A stretch of DNA of 64,000 nt from UBA2883 sp964017965 (GTDB lineage: Bacteria; Cyanobacteriota; Vampirovibrionia; Gastranaerophilales; Gastranaerophilaceae), in NCBI GenBank assembly GCA_964017965.1, contig CAXHNV010000001.1, forward strand, positions 124,001 to 188,000, in the 5' to 3' direction. Made by a program: the position numbers and the translations under genes. Below, piece by piece: positions 27,840-36,488 of this stretch (its first letter is position 1; every line of letters begins with the position of its first letter). A model generated the notes under the pieces. The model was not told where the DNA came from and did no database searches. It saw nothing but the letters and a program-made list of their open reading frames with translations.

Positions 27840-28208
27840 ATGATTAAACAAGAAACAAGAAAACCTAGAGTACAAAAAAGACACAAATCTATCAGAGTTA
27901 CTTTAGAAGGTACATCTGAATATCCTAGATTAGCTGTTTACAGAAGTACTAAGCATATCTATGCACAAGTTATCGATGATGAAAAACATGTTACATTGGC
28001 TTCAGCATCTTCAAACGATAAAGATTTGAAAGCTCAATTAGGACATGGTGGTAACATCGAAGCTGCTAAACTGGTTGGTAAAACTGTTGCAGAAAAAGCT
28101 TTAAAAGCAGGCGTTAAATCTATCGTATTTGATAGAGGCGGATTCTTATATCACGGACGTGTTGCAGCATTAGCTGACGCAGCTAGAGAAGCAGGACTTG
28201 AATTCTAG
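27840..28208 (+). CDS. rplR: 50S ribosomal protein L18
   Basis: The 122-residue protein has the L18 core (RLAVYRSTKHIYAQVIDD, then GKTVAEKALKAGV and FDRGGFLYHGRVAALADAAR), which binds 5S rRNA with L5. An AAAAGGAG ribosome-binding site lies upstream. In the usual spc order rpsE follows, but here the transcript ends at a strong terminator, so the operon has been split. Confidence 0.98.
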   Translation: MIKQETRKPRVQKRHKSIRVTLEGTSEYPRLAVYRSTKHIYAQVIDDEKHVTLASASSNDKDLKAQLGHGGNIEAAKLVGKTVAEKALKAGVKSIVFDRGGFLYHGRVAALADAAREAGLEF

Positions 28209-28223
28209 AGAATACTAAAATTC

Positions 28224-28258
28224 AAAAAAAGGATGACTTTTCAGTCATCCTTTTTTTT
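28224..28258. terminator. Bidirectional terminator between rplR and uppS
   Basis: GGATGACT/AGTCATCC stem with a four-base loop, flanked by seven A on the left and eight T on the right, so it can serve both convergent transcripts. Confidence 0.9.
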
Positions 28259-28997
28259 ATTTACCCCAACGTCTGTTGCGGTTATAAAACTCTTTGATAG
28301 CATTAGCCAATGAATCTTTGTCAAACTCAGGCCAAAATTCATCAACTATCAACAACTCAGAATAAGCTATCTGCCATAAAAGGTAGTTTGAAACCCTTAT
28401 CTCACCACCTGTTCTAATCAATAAATCAGGATCCGGACAGTCGCTTGTATAAAGTTCTTTTGAAACAGTTTCTTCAGTAATATCGTTTACAGATAGTTCA
28501 CCTGCTTGTACCTTTTGTGCGATTTTCTTTGCAGCGTTAACAATCTCATCTCTTGCACCATAGTTAAAAGCAATCTGCAAATGTACACCATTGTTGTCTT
28601 TTGTAACCTCAATAGCGTTATACAAAATCTCTTGTAATTTAGGATTCAATTTTGTTAAGTCACCCAAGAACGAAATCACAACCCCGTTTTCATTAAGTTC
28701 AGCCAGTTCGTTTTTGATAGTATTACCTAAAAGGTTCATCAAAAAATCGACTTCTTCAGGTTTTCTGTTCCAGTTTTCAGTAGAAAACGCATAAACAGTC
28801 AAATACTTGATACCGTAGTCATCACACGCATAAACTGTTTTTTTAAGAGCGTCAACCCCTTTTTTGTGACCGATAGCAGAAGGCAAACCCTTGTTTTTCG
28901 CCCAACGTCTGTTACCGTCCATAATTATTGCTATATGTTGCATATTAGTAGTTTTTACTAATTCTGCTATATTTTCTTCATTGGTTATTGTTTTCAT
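28257..28997 (-). CDS. uppS: Undecaprenyl diphosphate synthase (isoprenyl transferase)
   Basis: The 246-residue cis-prenyltransferase makes the C55 lipid carrier for envelope polymers. It has AIIMDGNRRWAKNKG with the catalytic Asp, the LTVYAFSTENWNRK segment, and the C-terminal PDPDLLIRTGGEIRVSNYLLWQ and WPEF motifs. GGGAG acts as ribosome-binding site. It is separated from the flanking clusters by hairpins on both sides. Confidence 0.97.
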   Translation of the reverse strand: MKTITNEENIAELVKTTNMQHIAIIMDGNRRWAKNKGLPSAIGHKKGVDALKKTVYACDDYGIKYLTVYAFSTENWNRKPEEVDFLMNLLGNTIKNELAELNENGVVISFLGDLTKLNPKLQEILYNAIEVTKDNNGVHLQIAFNYGARDEIVNAAKKIAQKVQAGELSVNDITEETVSKELYTSDCPDPDLLIRTGGEIRVSNYLLWQIAYSELLIVDEFWPEFDKDSLANAIKEFYNRNRRWGK

Positions 28998-29027
28998 CTA
29001 TTATACTCCCTTAATAAATTATACATT

Positions 29028-29062
29028 AAAAAAGGACAATGCAAAAACATTGCCCTTTTTTA
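29028..29062. terminator. Terminator after the 29-32.6 kb accessory cluster
   Basis: AAAAAAGG-CAATG pairs with CATTG-CCTTTTTT around a six-base loop; it has both A and T runs and can end the minus-strand cluster. Confidence 0.8.
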
Positions 29063-29092
29063 ATAAAAACTAATCTGGGATGGGGATAAACT

Positions 29093-29437
29093 TTATCTTC
29101 CGCCTAATCCGTATGTGAAGAAGCCGCTGCTTTGAATGCTTTGTTGAAGCGATTGCTGACAAGCCTGCATTTCTTGAGTAACTTCTTGCAGCTGGGTTTG
29201 CAACATTTTCTGTTGCATTTCCAACTTTTTCTCATACTGATTGAGACGTTTTTTCTCGGCTTCGAGCTTACGAACGGCAGGATCATTAGGGTCAAGGTCA
29301 CTGTTGAATTCATCGATATCAGCGATTTGAGCCGTTAAGCCCGAAATCTTCTCAGCCAGCCCCATTAAACGCATTTCAAAGTCGTTCTTAGAGTTGGTAA
29401 GAATCATTAATCGCATTGTTGATGCAAGAATGCCCAT
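29093..29437 (-). CDS. Short SQAR-like coiled-coil protein
   Basis: The 114-residue protein begins MGILASTMRLMILTNSKNDF. It aligns with the N termini of the proteins at 30964-32616 and 60699-63284 (MG, small residues, R at position 9, then hydrophobic-x-hydrophobic-T/A). After that come heptad-like helices (about 45-95, KRLNQYEKKLEMQQKML) and a Gly-rich end (FFTYGLGGR). It lacks the C-terminal NVExTF motif of the two long proteins. It is the last gene of the minus-strand cluster before a terminator, with a GGG-containing ribosome-binding site. Function unknown; a chaperone, a minor subunit or a regulator of the same export system are possibilities. Confidence 0.6.
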   Translation of the reverse strand: MGILASTMRLMILTNSKNDFEMRLMGLAEKISGLTAQIADIDEFNSDLDPNDPAVRKLEAEKKRLNQYEKKLEMQQKMLQTQLQEVTQEMQACQQSLQQSIQSSGFFTYGLGGR

Positions 29438-29459
29438 TTTTGAACCCTTTTGTTTTTAA

Positions 29460-29729
29460 CTACCTGGTTTCGTTTAAGTTCTTTCCTTTCAAGAACGTAT
29501 GTTCATTGCTTTCTGCTATCAAACTTTCCATTTTATTAAGCTGGTGCTTGTGATAGTTGACCCTGTATTGCGCCATCTTAAGTTTTTGTCTGATACTGAA
29601 CATTTCTTTTAAGGATGTCACTATCTCATTAACGAATAGCTTAATCGGATTCTTCCTGATGAAAAACGATCTGGAAAAATTGATGAAGTTTTTTATTCGT
29701 TTGAGGGAGGTCTTAACTGAGTTTAACAT
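29460..29729 (-). CDS. Small basic protein, unknown
   Basis: The 89-residue product is strongly basic and helical (VKTSLKRIKNFINFSRSFF near the start; KMAQYRVNYHKHQLNKMESL later), with no signal peptide or cysteine motif. It sits between the short SQAR-like gene (22 bases downstream) and a 72-residue gene on the same strand. The ribosome-binding site is weak. A cytoplasmic helper such as an export chaperone would fit the context, but T3SS chaperones are usually acidic, so this is only a guess. Confidence 0.5.
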   Translation of the reverse strand: MLNSVKTSLKRIKNFINFSRSFFIRKNPIKLFVNEIVTSLKEMFSIRQKLKMAQYRVNYHKHQLNKMESLIAESNEHTFLKGKNLNETR

Positions 29730-29826
29730 ATTTTAATTCCCAACTTTTAGACTTCCAAGTATATAAAAACATGTTTAAACCAATAATTGCGCTATTTTTA
29801 ACATGGCTGTAACATGTCTTAATACT

Positions 29827-30045
29827 TTACTTGCAGTCTATTCTGTCGCCGCCAATACTCTGAAAAAAAATATTTTTTTTCGTATCATTCAAAGATAACG
29901 GCATATTTTTATCATACTTTAAAGAACTGTAATTAAATCCGTCGAATTCTTTACAAAATTTAACAGAGGAATTAATTACCTGCGCGATGACATTATTCCT
30001 AAATAAGTTATTAAATAGTATTCTGAAAAATATTCGTTTATGCAT
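29827..30045 (-). CDS. Small protein, unknown
   Basis: A 72-residue product starting MHKRIFFRILFNNLFRNNVI, with one possible short hydrophobic segment and two cysteines far apart. I chose the ATG at 30045 because AAAGG lies nine bases upstream and overlaps the stop codon of the preceding gene, which suggests translational coupling. No homologue is recognised. Composition is Asn/Phe/Lys-rich like its neighbours. Confidence 0.45.
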   Translation of the reverse strand: MHKRIFFRILFNNLFRNNVIAQVINSSVKFCKEFDGFNYSSLKYDKNMPLSLNDTKKNIFFQSIGGDRIDCK

Positions 30046-30057
30046 ATAAAGCAACCT

Positions 30058-30909
30058 TTATAAATTCTGTATTTCTTTGCTATCGCCTTCGATAGATTCT
30101 TTCAACATCTTTCTAACAACGTCGCCTTGAGTATCTAACATTTTACAAACAGTTTCGATATTCGCAACTTTTTGAGAAAGGATAGTATCTGCGTTAGACA
30201 AGACGTTACTGGAAACAGTTTGATAAGCTGCAAGGGCCGCGGAACTTGTACCTTGCATCAAGTTACCCATAACAACCGCAGGCAAACCAAAGCTTCCCAA
30301 ATATGGAGCTGCAGCGGTCATGATACCACCCCAACCGGAAACAAGTCCTGCAAGGGGCATTACGATTCCTGATTTACCGATACCATAACCGTTCGCTGTA
30401 CCAATACCGTATGCTGCCGCACTGGCAACATCGGCAACACTACCGATACTTGACGCATATCCTGTAGCTACACCACTAGTCGAGCCAAGACCTGAAATAA
30501 GTCCGTCAATTTGAGATGCTCCACCCGTTGCTCTTCCTAAACCCCACGAAACATTTGCTGCTCCATTTGGAAAACCTGAATAATTACCTAATCCGCTTAA
30601 ACCAAAAGAGGCATAACCGGCGTTTTGGGTACCTGTACCACCTGAGTATTGTGACCAGTATGATGTACCCGGAATGTTAAATGAATGTGTACCACCGAGC
30701 TGGGTCATAAACGCTGACGGTGCGAATAAACTCGCTAACTGGTATAAGAACCCGCCGCAAGCTTCAAAACCCGTACCCGAACTCGCTGAACCTGATACAG
30801 TTAAGTCTCTTAATCTGTCATAGGTTTCATAAAGCATACACTTTGCATCTGCTGATGCTGCTCCGAATTTGTTTGCTATTACTAATAGTCCGTCATTTTT
30901 GTAAGCCAT
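30058..30909 (-). CDS. Glycine/serine-rich protein with hydrophobic core, unknown
   Basis: The 283-residue protein has a short charged N-terminal helix. A low-complexity Gly/Ser/Ala/Tyr region follows (about 40-215, with GLSGLGNYSG and GLISGLGS), including hydrophobic stretches (IVMPLAGLVSGWGGIMTAAAP). The C-terminal helix is charged (about 240-283). There is no cleavable signal peptide. Two hydrophobic segments between helical ends recall type III translocators or surface-layer proteins, but similarity is only in layout. It lies 54 bases downstream of the SQAR protein gene on the same strand, with a GAGGT ribosome-binding site. Confidence 0.6.
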   Translation of the reverse strand: MAYKNDGLLVIANKFGAASADAKCMLYETYDRLRDLTVSGSASSGTGFEACGGFLYQLASLFAPSAFMTQLGGTHSFNIPGTSYWSQYSGGTGTQNAGYASFGLSGLGNYSGFPNGAANVSWGLGRATGGASQIDGLISGLGSTSGVATGYASSIGSVADVASAAAYGIGTANGYGIGKSGIVMPLAGLVSGWGGIMTAAAPYLGSFGLPAVVMGNLMQGTSSAALAAYQTVSSNVLSNADTILSQKVANIETVCKMLDTQGDVVRKMLKESIEGDSKEIQNL

Positions 30910-30963
30910 AGTTACCTCAATTGATTTGTAATTCTTTTGTTTTACTTTAGTTTAGGTTATAGA

Positions 30964-32616
30964 TTAACCGCCGCTAAATGTTTTGAATGTGGTTTCAACG
31001 TTCTTGCTGACAACTTTCTTAACTGCTTCCATTTCTGTTTGGAGTGCGTTTTGTTCTGTGTCGAGCTGTCTTAACCTCAACTCTAATGTTCTGTCTTGCG
31101 CCTGTATTATCTCGGTTTTAGCATTGATATCGGCAATCGCTTTATCGTATACTTCCTGATTGTAATAATACTGGTTCATCGCGTTTTGGTACGCGTCTTC
31201 ATCTGTGATAGCTTCGGTATTCAGGGTGTAAACCACAGAATCGTCTTCAAACTTAACAGAAGAGAATCTGCCTGAACCGTCTGTTTCTAACAGCGCTTTT
31301 AGGGTTTCTTCTATCTTTGTTTTCAGATATGTTGCCTTGTAGTAAGGCATTTTTGTTGTCTGCATATCTATGTTGTTATCAGCCAAAGAGTTTTCGGCAT
31401 AAGCACTTTGCGCAGACTCTTGTAAATCATCTTTTGTTGTATAGTAAACTACACCGTTCATCTTGAATGAGTAGATACCGCCAAGGTATTGACCTGTTTC
31501 ATCAAAACATTTTTCAAAGTTAGCCGCAGAGATTTTGTTACCGTTTTCGCCGCGCATATCTTTCATGATTTGCATGAGTTCGGTTTGAACATCTTTATTT
31601 TGTAAATCTTTTTCTGTTAACTCGCTAAGTTTACAGTTACCTACAGCCTGAAAATCGTAGAAATATCTTTCAGGGTAACCTTTTTTGAATGTTAACTGGT
31701 TGTTATCAGGTGTTATACCTGCAATTTCTTTATCTGTTAAATAGTATTCACCGTCGGTGTAATAGATTGCACCGTCATCTTGTCTGCGGATTTTTATATC
31801 GGACGGAATACCTATTTTTCCTTGATTTTCTTTAATGTCGCTTTCTTTAAGATACATCTTAGAGTTTTCGTCAAAGTAATAGTTTTCGTCTTCGTCGTAT
31901 TCAAGCCCGAAAGTATCTTTTAATTTTTGGACTTCATCCGGATCATCCTGATTAACTTTTGCAAAAGCATAAATTACAGGATCACCGTTTTCGTCTGTTT
32001 TATTAGGGTCAAGAACGTATGTATCAGCACCTTCATCGTAGAAGAATTCGTTAGCACTATATGTTTCCGTTCTGCCGTAGATTGCGTCAAGTTCTAACCT
32101 TCTTTCACCCCAATCGTCATCGATTCTGGTGAAAGTTTTTACGATTTCTTCATTATCTGCACTCTGGAACATGTATTTGTCGTGCATAAAATCGTAGTTA
32201 TAGTTTAGAACATTGAATACTTTGTTTAAGTCTTTGTTATCAGCTTCATAATGATATTCTAAGTGCATAGAAGACTGAATTTGAGGGTCGTGAAGGAGTT
32301 TACGCGAACCGGTGTAAACGTTTTCGTAGTGATAACTTTTTACTATGTAGTTATATTCTTCATCGGCACAACCCAATTGGTAGAAATCGTCTAAAACAGA
32401 GACATTCACCCCGTCGCTCCAAGAATATTGGAGTTTTGTGTAGTTTGTACTGTCAGGACATTTAGGAACCTGCATGCCGAGCATCTGGTTAAACAAATCC
32501 GCAGACTTATTAGCCAGAGCCGTACGTGCCTGGTTAATCTGTTGTCCTTCGTATTCGGTATTTGTTTTTCGCGCCGCCAGTGTTAGATAACGGGCTTGTG
32601 ATGCTGCCATACCCAT
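30964..32616 (-). CDS. SQAR-type protein 1: putative T3SS-exported or axial protein
   Basis: The 550-residue protein begins MGMAASQARYLTLAARKTN, continues as a helix, and has a large polar central region (about 60-470) rich in Asp, Tyr and Asn. It ends in a coiled coil whose last segment contains LDTEQNA and NVETTFKTFSGG. The 861-residue protein at 60699-63284 shares both ends but not the middle. Conserved terminal helices around a variable centre, with no signal peptide, is the plan of flagellin-like axial proteins and type III substrates. A good AGGAG ribosome-binding site precedes the ATG. It heads a minus-strand group of five genes. Function is inference. Confidence 0.65.
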   Translation of the reverse strand: MGMAASQARYLTLAARKTNTEYEGQQINQARTALANKSADLFNQMLGMQVPKCPDSTNYTKLQYSWSDGVNVSVLDDFYQLGCADEEYNYIVKSYHYENVYTGSRKLLHDPQIQSSMHLEYHYEADNKDLNKVFNVLNYNYDFMHDKYMFQSADNEEIVKTFTRIDDDWGERRLELDAIYGRTETYSANEFFYDEGADTYVLDPNKTDENGDPVIYAFAKVNQDDPDEVQKLKDTFGLEYDEDENYYFDENSKMYLKESDIKENQGKIGIPSDIKIRRQDDGAIYYTDGEYYLTDKEIAGITPDNNQLTFKKGYPERYFYDFQAVGNCKLSELTEKDLQNKDVQTELMQIMKDMRGENGNKISAANFEKCFDETGQYLGGIYSFKMNGVVYYTTKDDLQESAQSAYAENSLADNNIDMQTTKMPYYKATYLKTKIEETLKALLETDGSGRFSSVKFEDDSVVYTLNTEAITDEDAYQNAMNQYYYNQEVYDKAIADINAKTEIIQAQDRTLELRLRQLDTEQNALQTEMEAVKKVVSKNVETTFKTFSGG

Positions 32617-32752
32617 TTGGGCATTCTCCTATATATTTTTTGGGGTAATACCTTCCCTACTTTTCATGGTGTTTTTAATGTTTTTTTACGAAAAGTCAAG
32701 GTATACTTTGTCTTATTTAACGGTCTTATATAGGATATATAAAATTACTATC

Positions 32753-32776
32753 AAAAAATTTCATCTGTTTAGATGA
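32753..32776 (-). terminator. Terminator after the DMT-family gene
   Basis: Perfect TCATCT/AGATGA stem with a four-base loop immediately after the stop codon, followed on the minus strand by AATTTTTT. Confidence 0.75.
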
Positions 32777-32777
32777 G

Positions 32778-33113
32778 TTATTTTTTGAATATAAAAAATG
32801 CAGCGAGTATGATAAATATAAATCCCACAAGATAGTTCCATTTGAACTCTTCTTTAAGATACCAGACAGAAAACCCTGAAAAGACTACTAAAGTTATTAT
32901 TTCTTGTATAGTTTTAAGTTGTGCAGCAGAATATACACTGTGACCGATTCTGTTTGCAGGCACTTGAAAACAGTATTCTAAAAACGCTATAAGCCAGCTA
33001 ACGATTATAACAACCCATAAGGCTGTGCTTTTAAATTTTAGATGACCGTACCACGCGAATGTCATGAATATGTTTGATATCGTTAATAATAATATTGGTA
33101 AAAATTTATGCAT
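32778..33113 (-). CDS. DMT-family small membrane protein (DUF486)
   Basis: The 111-residue protein has four predicted helices. Its highly conserved blocks are SNIFMTFAWYGHLK, EYCFQVPANRIGH and YSAAQLKTIQEIITL, diagnostic of DUF486, a single-unit relative of EamA/SMR transporters. Substrate is unknown. I chose the ATG at 33113: it overlaps the end of the proline-rich gene by eight bases (ATGCATAA), which implies coupling, and it matches the family's usual first residues. A longer in-frame extension reads through the upstream gene and looks spurious. Confidence 0.88.
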   Translation of the reverse strand: MHKFLPILLLTISNIFMTFAWYGHLKFKSTALWVVIIVSWLIAFLEYCFQVPANRIGHSVYSAAQLKTIQEIITLVVFSGFSVWYLKEEFKWNYLVGFIFIILAAFFIFKK

Positions 33114-35364
33114 TTGCTGCTCCATCAATAATAATAGTGTTTTTAATAAATGAGTGCGCCATAAGTAACAAGAACGGGTTAAGGTCATACGTTGAAGACA
33201 GATTAACTTTCGCCTGCTGGTTATCAACATCGTGCGTCATTTGAGCACGTTGTTCGACAGTAATATTAGATTGCATTGTATGGTTATCTGTTACATCTTT
33301 CATACGTTCTAATAAATCATCTTTTGGAAAGTTGTCATCACATTGGATTTGCATATCAACGTTATTGGCATTCATAAGTATGAGCGAACCGTTAACGTTA
33401 CCATAATTTCTTGTCTGGATAAATACTTTTAAAAGCGACGAAAAGTCTGACATATTCGGCATAGTCTCAATCGCGAGTTTAAAACCGACACCTTCCTGCA
33501 AAGGATACCACGGAAGATACAGCAATATAATGTTTTTCAAGATAGAAGCAGGATTGTTTTCTTCGAGTGCCATACTTTCAGAAACCATTTTCAAAGAGCC
33601 TGATATTTGTGAGTTATCAAAACCTTGTTTAGAAGCGTTCGCCATTGCAAGAATAAGTTTTGCACGGGCGTCTTTACCACTATGTTTAATGGTTTCAGAC
33701 AGGTCATTAAGATTTAACATGCCTGTGAATAACAATTCAAACGCATCCCCTGACAAACGTTGACGCATTTGTGTGAGGGTAGGATTAGCAATATCGTTCA
33801 TTGATAACTGAGCATAAAGCGCAGCTTGAGCCTCGTCGATAGTACTGTCTTTAACGGCACCGACTTGTTCAGAAACCGGAGGTTCAACAGGCGGCTTATG
33901 TCGCGGCGGCTCAGGTCTGAGCTCTGGACGTATTTCCGGCCGTAACTCAGGTCTTATCTCAGGTCGCAATTCCGGACGTAAAGGTATATTAGGTTCAGGA
34001 CTTATTGGTCTGTGATTGTGATGAGGATGACGTGGTACGTACATCTCAACATTTCCGTCTAAATATTCTGTACGAGGCGGTATAACATCTTTATTTGGAG
34101 GCAGTGGATGCGGATGATGATGATTTGGCGGCAACGGTCCAACGGGTCTATGGTCAGGCAACGGCATTGGTTCGTGCACAGGAGGACGAACCGGGTTATG
34201 CGGCGGCATAGGTTGCGGTGGTATATTCGGCAACGGTTGCGGATGAGCCGGCGGTAAAGGCTGTTGCGGGTGGTTTGGCACGTGCGGTGGCGCAGGTTGT
34301 AGTGGAACCTGCGGTACATTCGGACGTTGCGGAATGTTTGGCAACGGTTCTGGCTGCACAGGTGGACGCATATTGTTAGGTGGTGGTGGCATAACCGGAC
34401 GACCGTCAGGTTGCGGTGGTGGCGGCATAATAGGTCTATTATCAGGCAACGGCATTGGTTCATGCACAGGCGGACGAACCGGGTTATGCGGCGGTTGTGG
34501 AACAACCGGCTGTTGCGGTTGTTGTATATTTGGCGGCAACGGCTGTTGTGGTATATTTGGCAATGGCTGCGGTTGCACAGGCGGTACAGGTTGCTGCGGA
34601 TGATTAGGCACCTGAGGTGGCAACTGTGGTTGCACTGGTTGATTTGGTACTTGTGGTGGGACTTGCGGTTGGTTCGGTATCGCAGGCTGCAAAGGTGTTG
34701 AAGGAACAACAGGTTGATGCGGCTGTTGTATATTTGGCGGCAACGGTTCTGGCTGCACAGGTGGCAAAGGTTGTTGCGGCACCTGTGGTTGTGAAGGTTG
34801 CTGTGGCACTATAGGCCTATTATCAGGTAATGGCATCGGTTTACCGTCCGGCTGTAATATAGGTTGTTGCGGTTGTTGCGGTAATTGGGGACTCTGCGGT
34901 AATTGCGGCTGCTGCGGTCGTTGTGGCTCAACCGGTCTATTGTCCGGTAACGGCATCGGTCTGTTACCCAAAACCTCATCCTGCATTACATCCGGCTGAG
35001 GTATCTGTTGGTTTAATACATTATGCACACCCCGATTATAATTAGGGCGCTGTAACTGTATCAATAACTCAGGCAACGTTCTCGGAAGATTCATCATCTT
35101 CTTCACATAATCAGAACGTTCCATACTAGCTATATAATTGTATTTGGGCTGTCTTCGAGGTGTCATTACCTCGTCACGAATGTTCTTAACAAGTTCATTC
35201 GCCTGTTGTTTCATCTGTTCAGGCGCTTTAACAGCTTCCTCTGCAGCCGCACCCGAAGTCCGTGCAGCACCGGCTGAATTCGGTTTCTCCTCCGATTTCA
35301 AATTCTTCATCTGCTGTTGTATCTGTCTGTCTATTCGTAACTTCCGCAAATACAATGGATCCAT
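33106..35364 (-). CDS. Proline-rich protein with FliK-like C-terminal domain
   Basis: The 752-residue protein has a charged helical start (1-110). A very long Pro/Gln-rich region follows (about 120-490), with the recurring unit MPLPDNRPI and many PQQPxxP stretches, then the charged repeat RPEIRPELRPE. The last 240 residues are globular. Within them IQTRNYGNVNGSLILMNANN with VDMQIQCDD matches the strand pattern of the flagellar hook-length control (FliK) C-terminal domain. A long extended ruler before a switch domain is also FliK architecture. The match is by eye; a surface adhesin is the alternative. DUF486 overlaps its 3' end. Confidence 0.6.
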   Translation of the reverse strand: MDPLYLRKLRIDRQIQQQMKNLKSEEKPNSAGAARTSGAAAEEAVKAPEQMKQQANELVKNIRDEVMTPRRQPKYNYIASMERSDYVKKMMNLPRTLPELLIQLQRPNYNRGVHNVLNQQIPQPDVMQDEVLGNRPMPLPDNRPVEPQRPQQPQLPQSPQLPQQPQQPILQPDGKPMPLPDNRPIVPQQPSQPQVPQQPLPPVQPEPLPPNIQQPHQPVVPSTPLQPAIPNQPQVPPQVPNQPVQPQLPPQVPNHPQQPVPPVQPQPLPNIPQQPLPPNIQQPQQPVVPQPPHNPVRPPVHEPMPLPDNRPIMPPPPQPDGRPVMPPPPNNMRPPVQPEPLPNIPQRPNVPQVPLQPAPPHVPNHPQQPLPPAHPQPLPNIPPQPMPPHNPVRPPVHEPMPLPDHRPVGPLPPNHHHPHPLPPNKDVIPPRTEYLDGNVEMYVPRHPHHNHRPISPEPNIPLRPELRPEIRPELRPEIRPELRPEPPRHKPPVEPPVSEQVGAVKDSTIDEAQAALYAQLSMNDIANPTLTQMRQRLSGDAFELLFTGMLNLNDLSETIKHSGKDARAKLILAMANASKQGFDNSQISGSLKMVSESMALEENNPASILKNIILLYLPWYPLQEGVGFKLAIETMPNMSDFSSLLKVFIQTRNYGNVNGSLILMNANNVDMQIQCDDNFPKDDLLERMKDVTDNHTMQSNITVEQRAQMTHDVDNQQAKVNLSSTYDLNPFLLLMAHSFIKNTIIIDGAANA
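33880..34960 (-). repeat. Proline-codon repeat region inside the FliK-like gene
   Basis: Tandem degenerate units encode MPLPDNRPI/V (at least six copies) and PQQP/PNIPQQP blocks. The high CCN content also creates long open frames on other strands that should be ignored. Recombination here could change the length of the protein. Confidence 0.85.
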
Positions 35365-35466
35365 ATACTTATTATTACTGGAATTTTAAAATAATGCAAC
35401 AAAACGAAAAAAACTACGTCATTAAGATTAGAAGGGATAAAAAAAGATTTAATTATTGAGGGAGAT

Positions 35467-36369
35467 ATGAAAGAGGAATTGAAAGAGGATATCTACACGG
35501 AAGAAAAACCGCGTACATTCAACTGCATAGCATTCGATGATGACCTGCTGCAAATGTATCTGAAAGACGTAGGCAGAACAAAGATGATTTCAAGAGCTGA
35601 GGAGAAAAAACTCGGACAACTAATCAAAGAAGGTACAAAAAAAGAAAAAGAACAAGCAATAAAACAACTTGTACAGGCAAACCTCAGACTTGTAATCAGC
35701 ATTGCAAAGCACTATATCGGACACGGAATACTATTCATGGACTTGGTTCAGGAAGGAGCACTAGGGTTATTAAAAGCAGCAGAACGGTTTGACCACAACA
35801 AGAACTTCAAGTTCTCAACATACGCAACGTGGTGGATTCGACAAACCATAACACGAGCGATAGCAAACAACTCAAGGACGATAAGGATTCCTGTGCACAT
35901 GCTTGACAAGATTAAATACTACAAAAAAACATACTCCGATTTAGTCTACAAACTCAATAGGGAACCGAGCGATGAGGAGCTTGCACAGGAGCTAAAAATA
36001 AGCAAACGTAAACTTATGGGGATTAAAAACGCCATAATAAATGAACCAATAAGTCTTGAAACACCTGTTACAGATGATTTATCGATAGCCGATTTTATAG
36101 AAGATACAACATATCACTCACCTGAAACAGTGACCGAAAACTGTTGTATGGTCGAAGATATAGACACAATCTTCAATAATTTGGACGCACGCGAAAAGAA
36201 GATTCTCTCACACAGGTTTGAGATAAACAACAACAAATATATGACCCTTGAACAACTTGGTTCAGAGATGGGGTTTTCAAAAGAAAGGATACGACAACTG
36301 GAGTGCAAAGCTCTGCAAAAACTAAGATTCAAAGAAAGTCTTCAATCATATAAAGATTACATACTATAA
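35467..36369 (+). CDS. RpoD-family sigma factor (primary-like, group 2/3)
   Basis: The 300-residue protein has sigma-70 regions 1.2 to 4.2: region 1.2 LLQMYLKDVGR, region 2.1-2.4 with NLRLVISIAKHY, DLVQEGALGLLKAAERFD and FSTYATWWIRQTI, region 3, and region 4.2 with TLEQLGSEMGFSKERIRQLE. It lacks the long region 1.1 of a housekeeping RpoD and is shorter, so it is probably an alternative sigma of the RpoD group (like cyanobacterial group 2). It has a GGGAG ribosome-binding site and its own terminator. It is divergent from the FliK-like gene. Whether it controls the export genes is unknown. Confidence 0.9.
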   Translation: MKEELKEDIYTEEKPRTFNCIAFDDDLLQMYLKDVGRTKMISRAEEKKLGQLIKEGTKKEKEQAIKQLVQANLRLVISIAKHYIGHGILFMDLVQEGALGLLKAAERFDHNKNFKFSTYATWWIRQTITRAIANNSRTIRIPVHMLDKIKYYKKTYSDLVYKLNREPSDEELAQELKISKRKLMGIKNAIINEPISLETPVTDDLSIADFIEDTTYHSPETVTENCCMVEDIDTIFNNLDAREKKILSHRFEINNNKYMTLEQLGSEMGFSKERIRQLECKALQKLRFKESLQSYKDYIL

Positions 36370-36403
36370 ATACTCTATAATACGCATACATAACAGACAC
36401 CAA

Positions 36404-36434
36404 AAAAGCCTTCATTCTGAAGGCTTTTCTTTTA
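36404..36434 (+). terminator. Terminator of the sigma factor gene
   Basis: AAAAGCCTTC/GAAGGCTTTT stem with a five-base loop and a T-rich tail. Confidence 0.9.
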
Positions 36435-36455
36435 TATAAATCATATACTCGCTGC

Positions 36456-36482
36456 AAAAAAAAGGGGTTGTTAAACAACCCC
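36456..36482 (-). terminator. Terminator of the rpmG-rplA operon
   Basis: Minus-strand GGGGTTG/CAACCCC stem followed by eight T, seven bases after the rplA stop. Confidence 0.9.
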
Positions 36483-36488
36483 AAAGTA

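Noticed and set aside
28998..29008. TATAAT near the uppS start as another leaderless promoter
   Set aside because: Only two bases separate it from the ATG, and a GGGAG ribosome-binding site is present.
34059..34709. Long open frames on both strands inside the proline-rich gene
   Set aside because: They arise from CCN/GGN repeat composition; codon use is implausible and the minus-strand proline frame is the coherent one.
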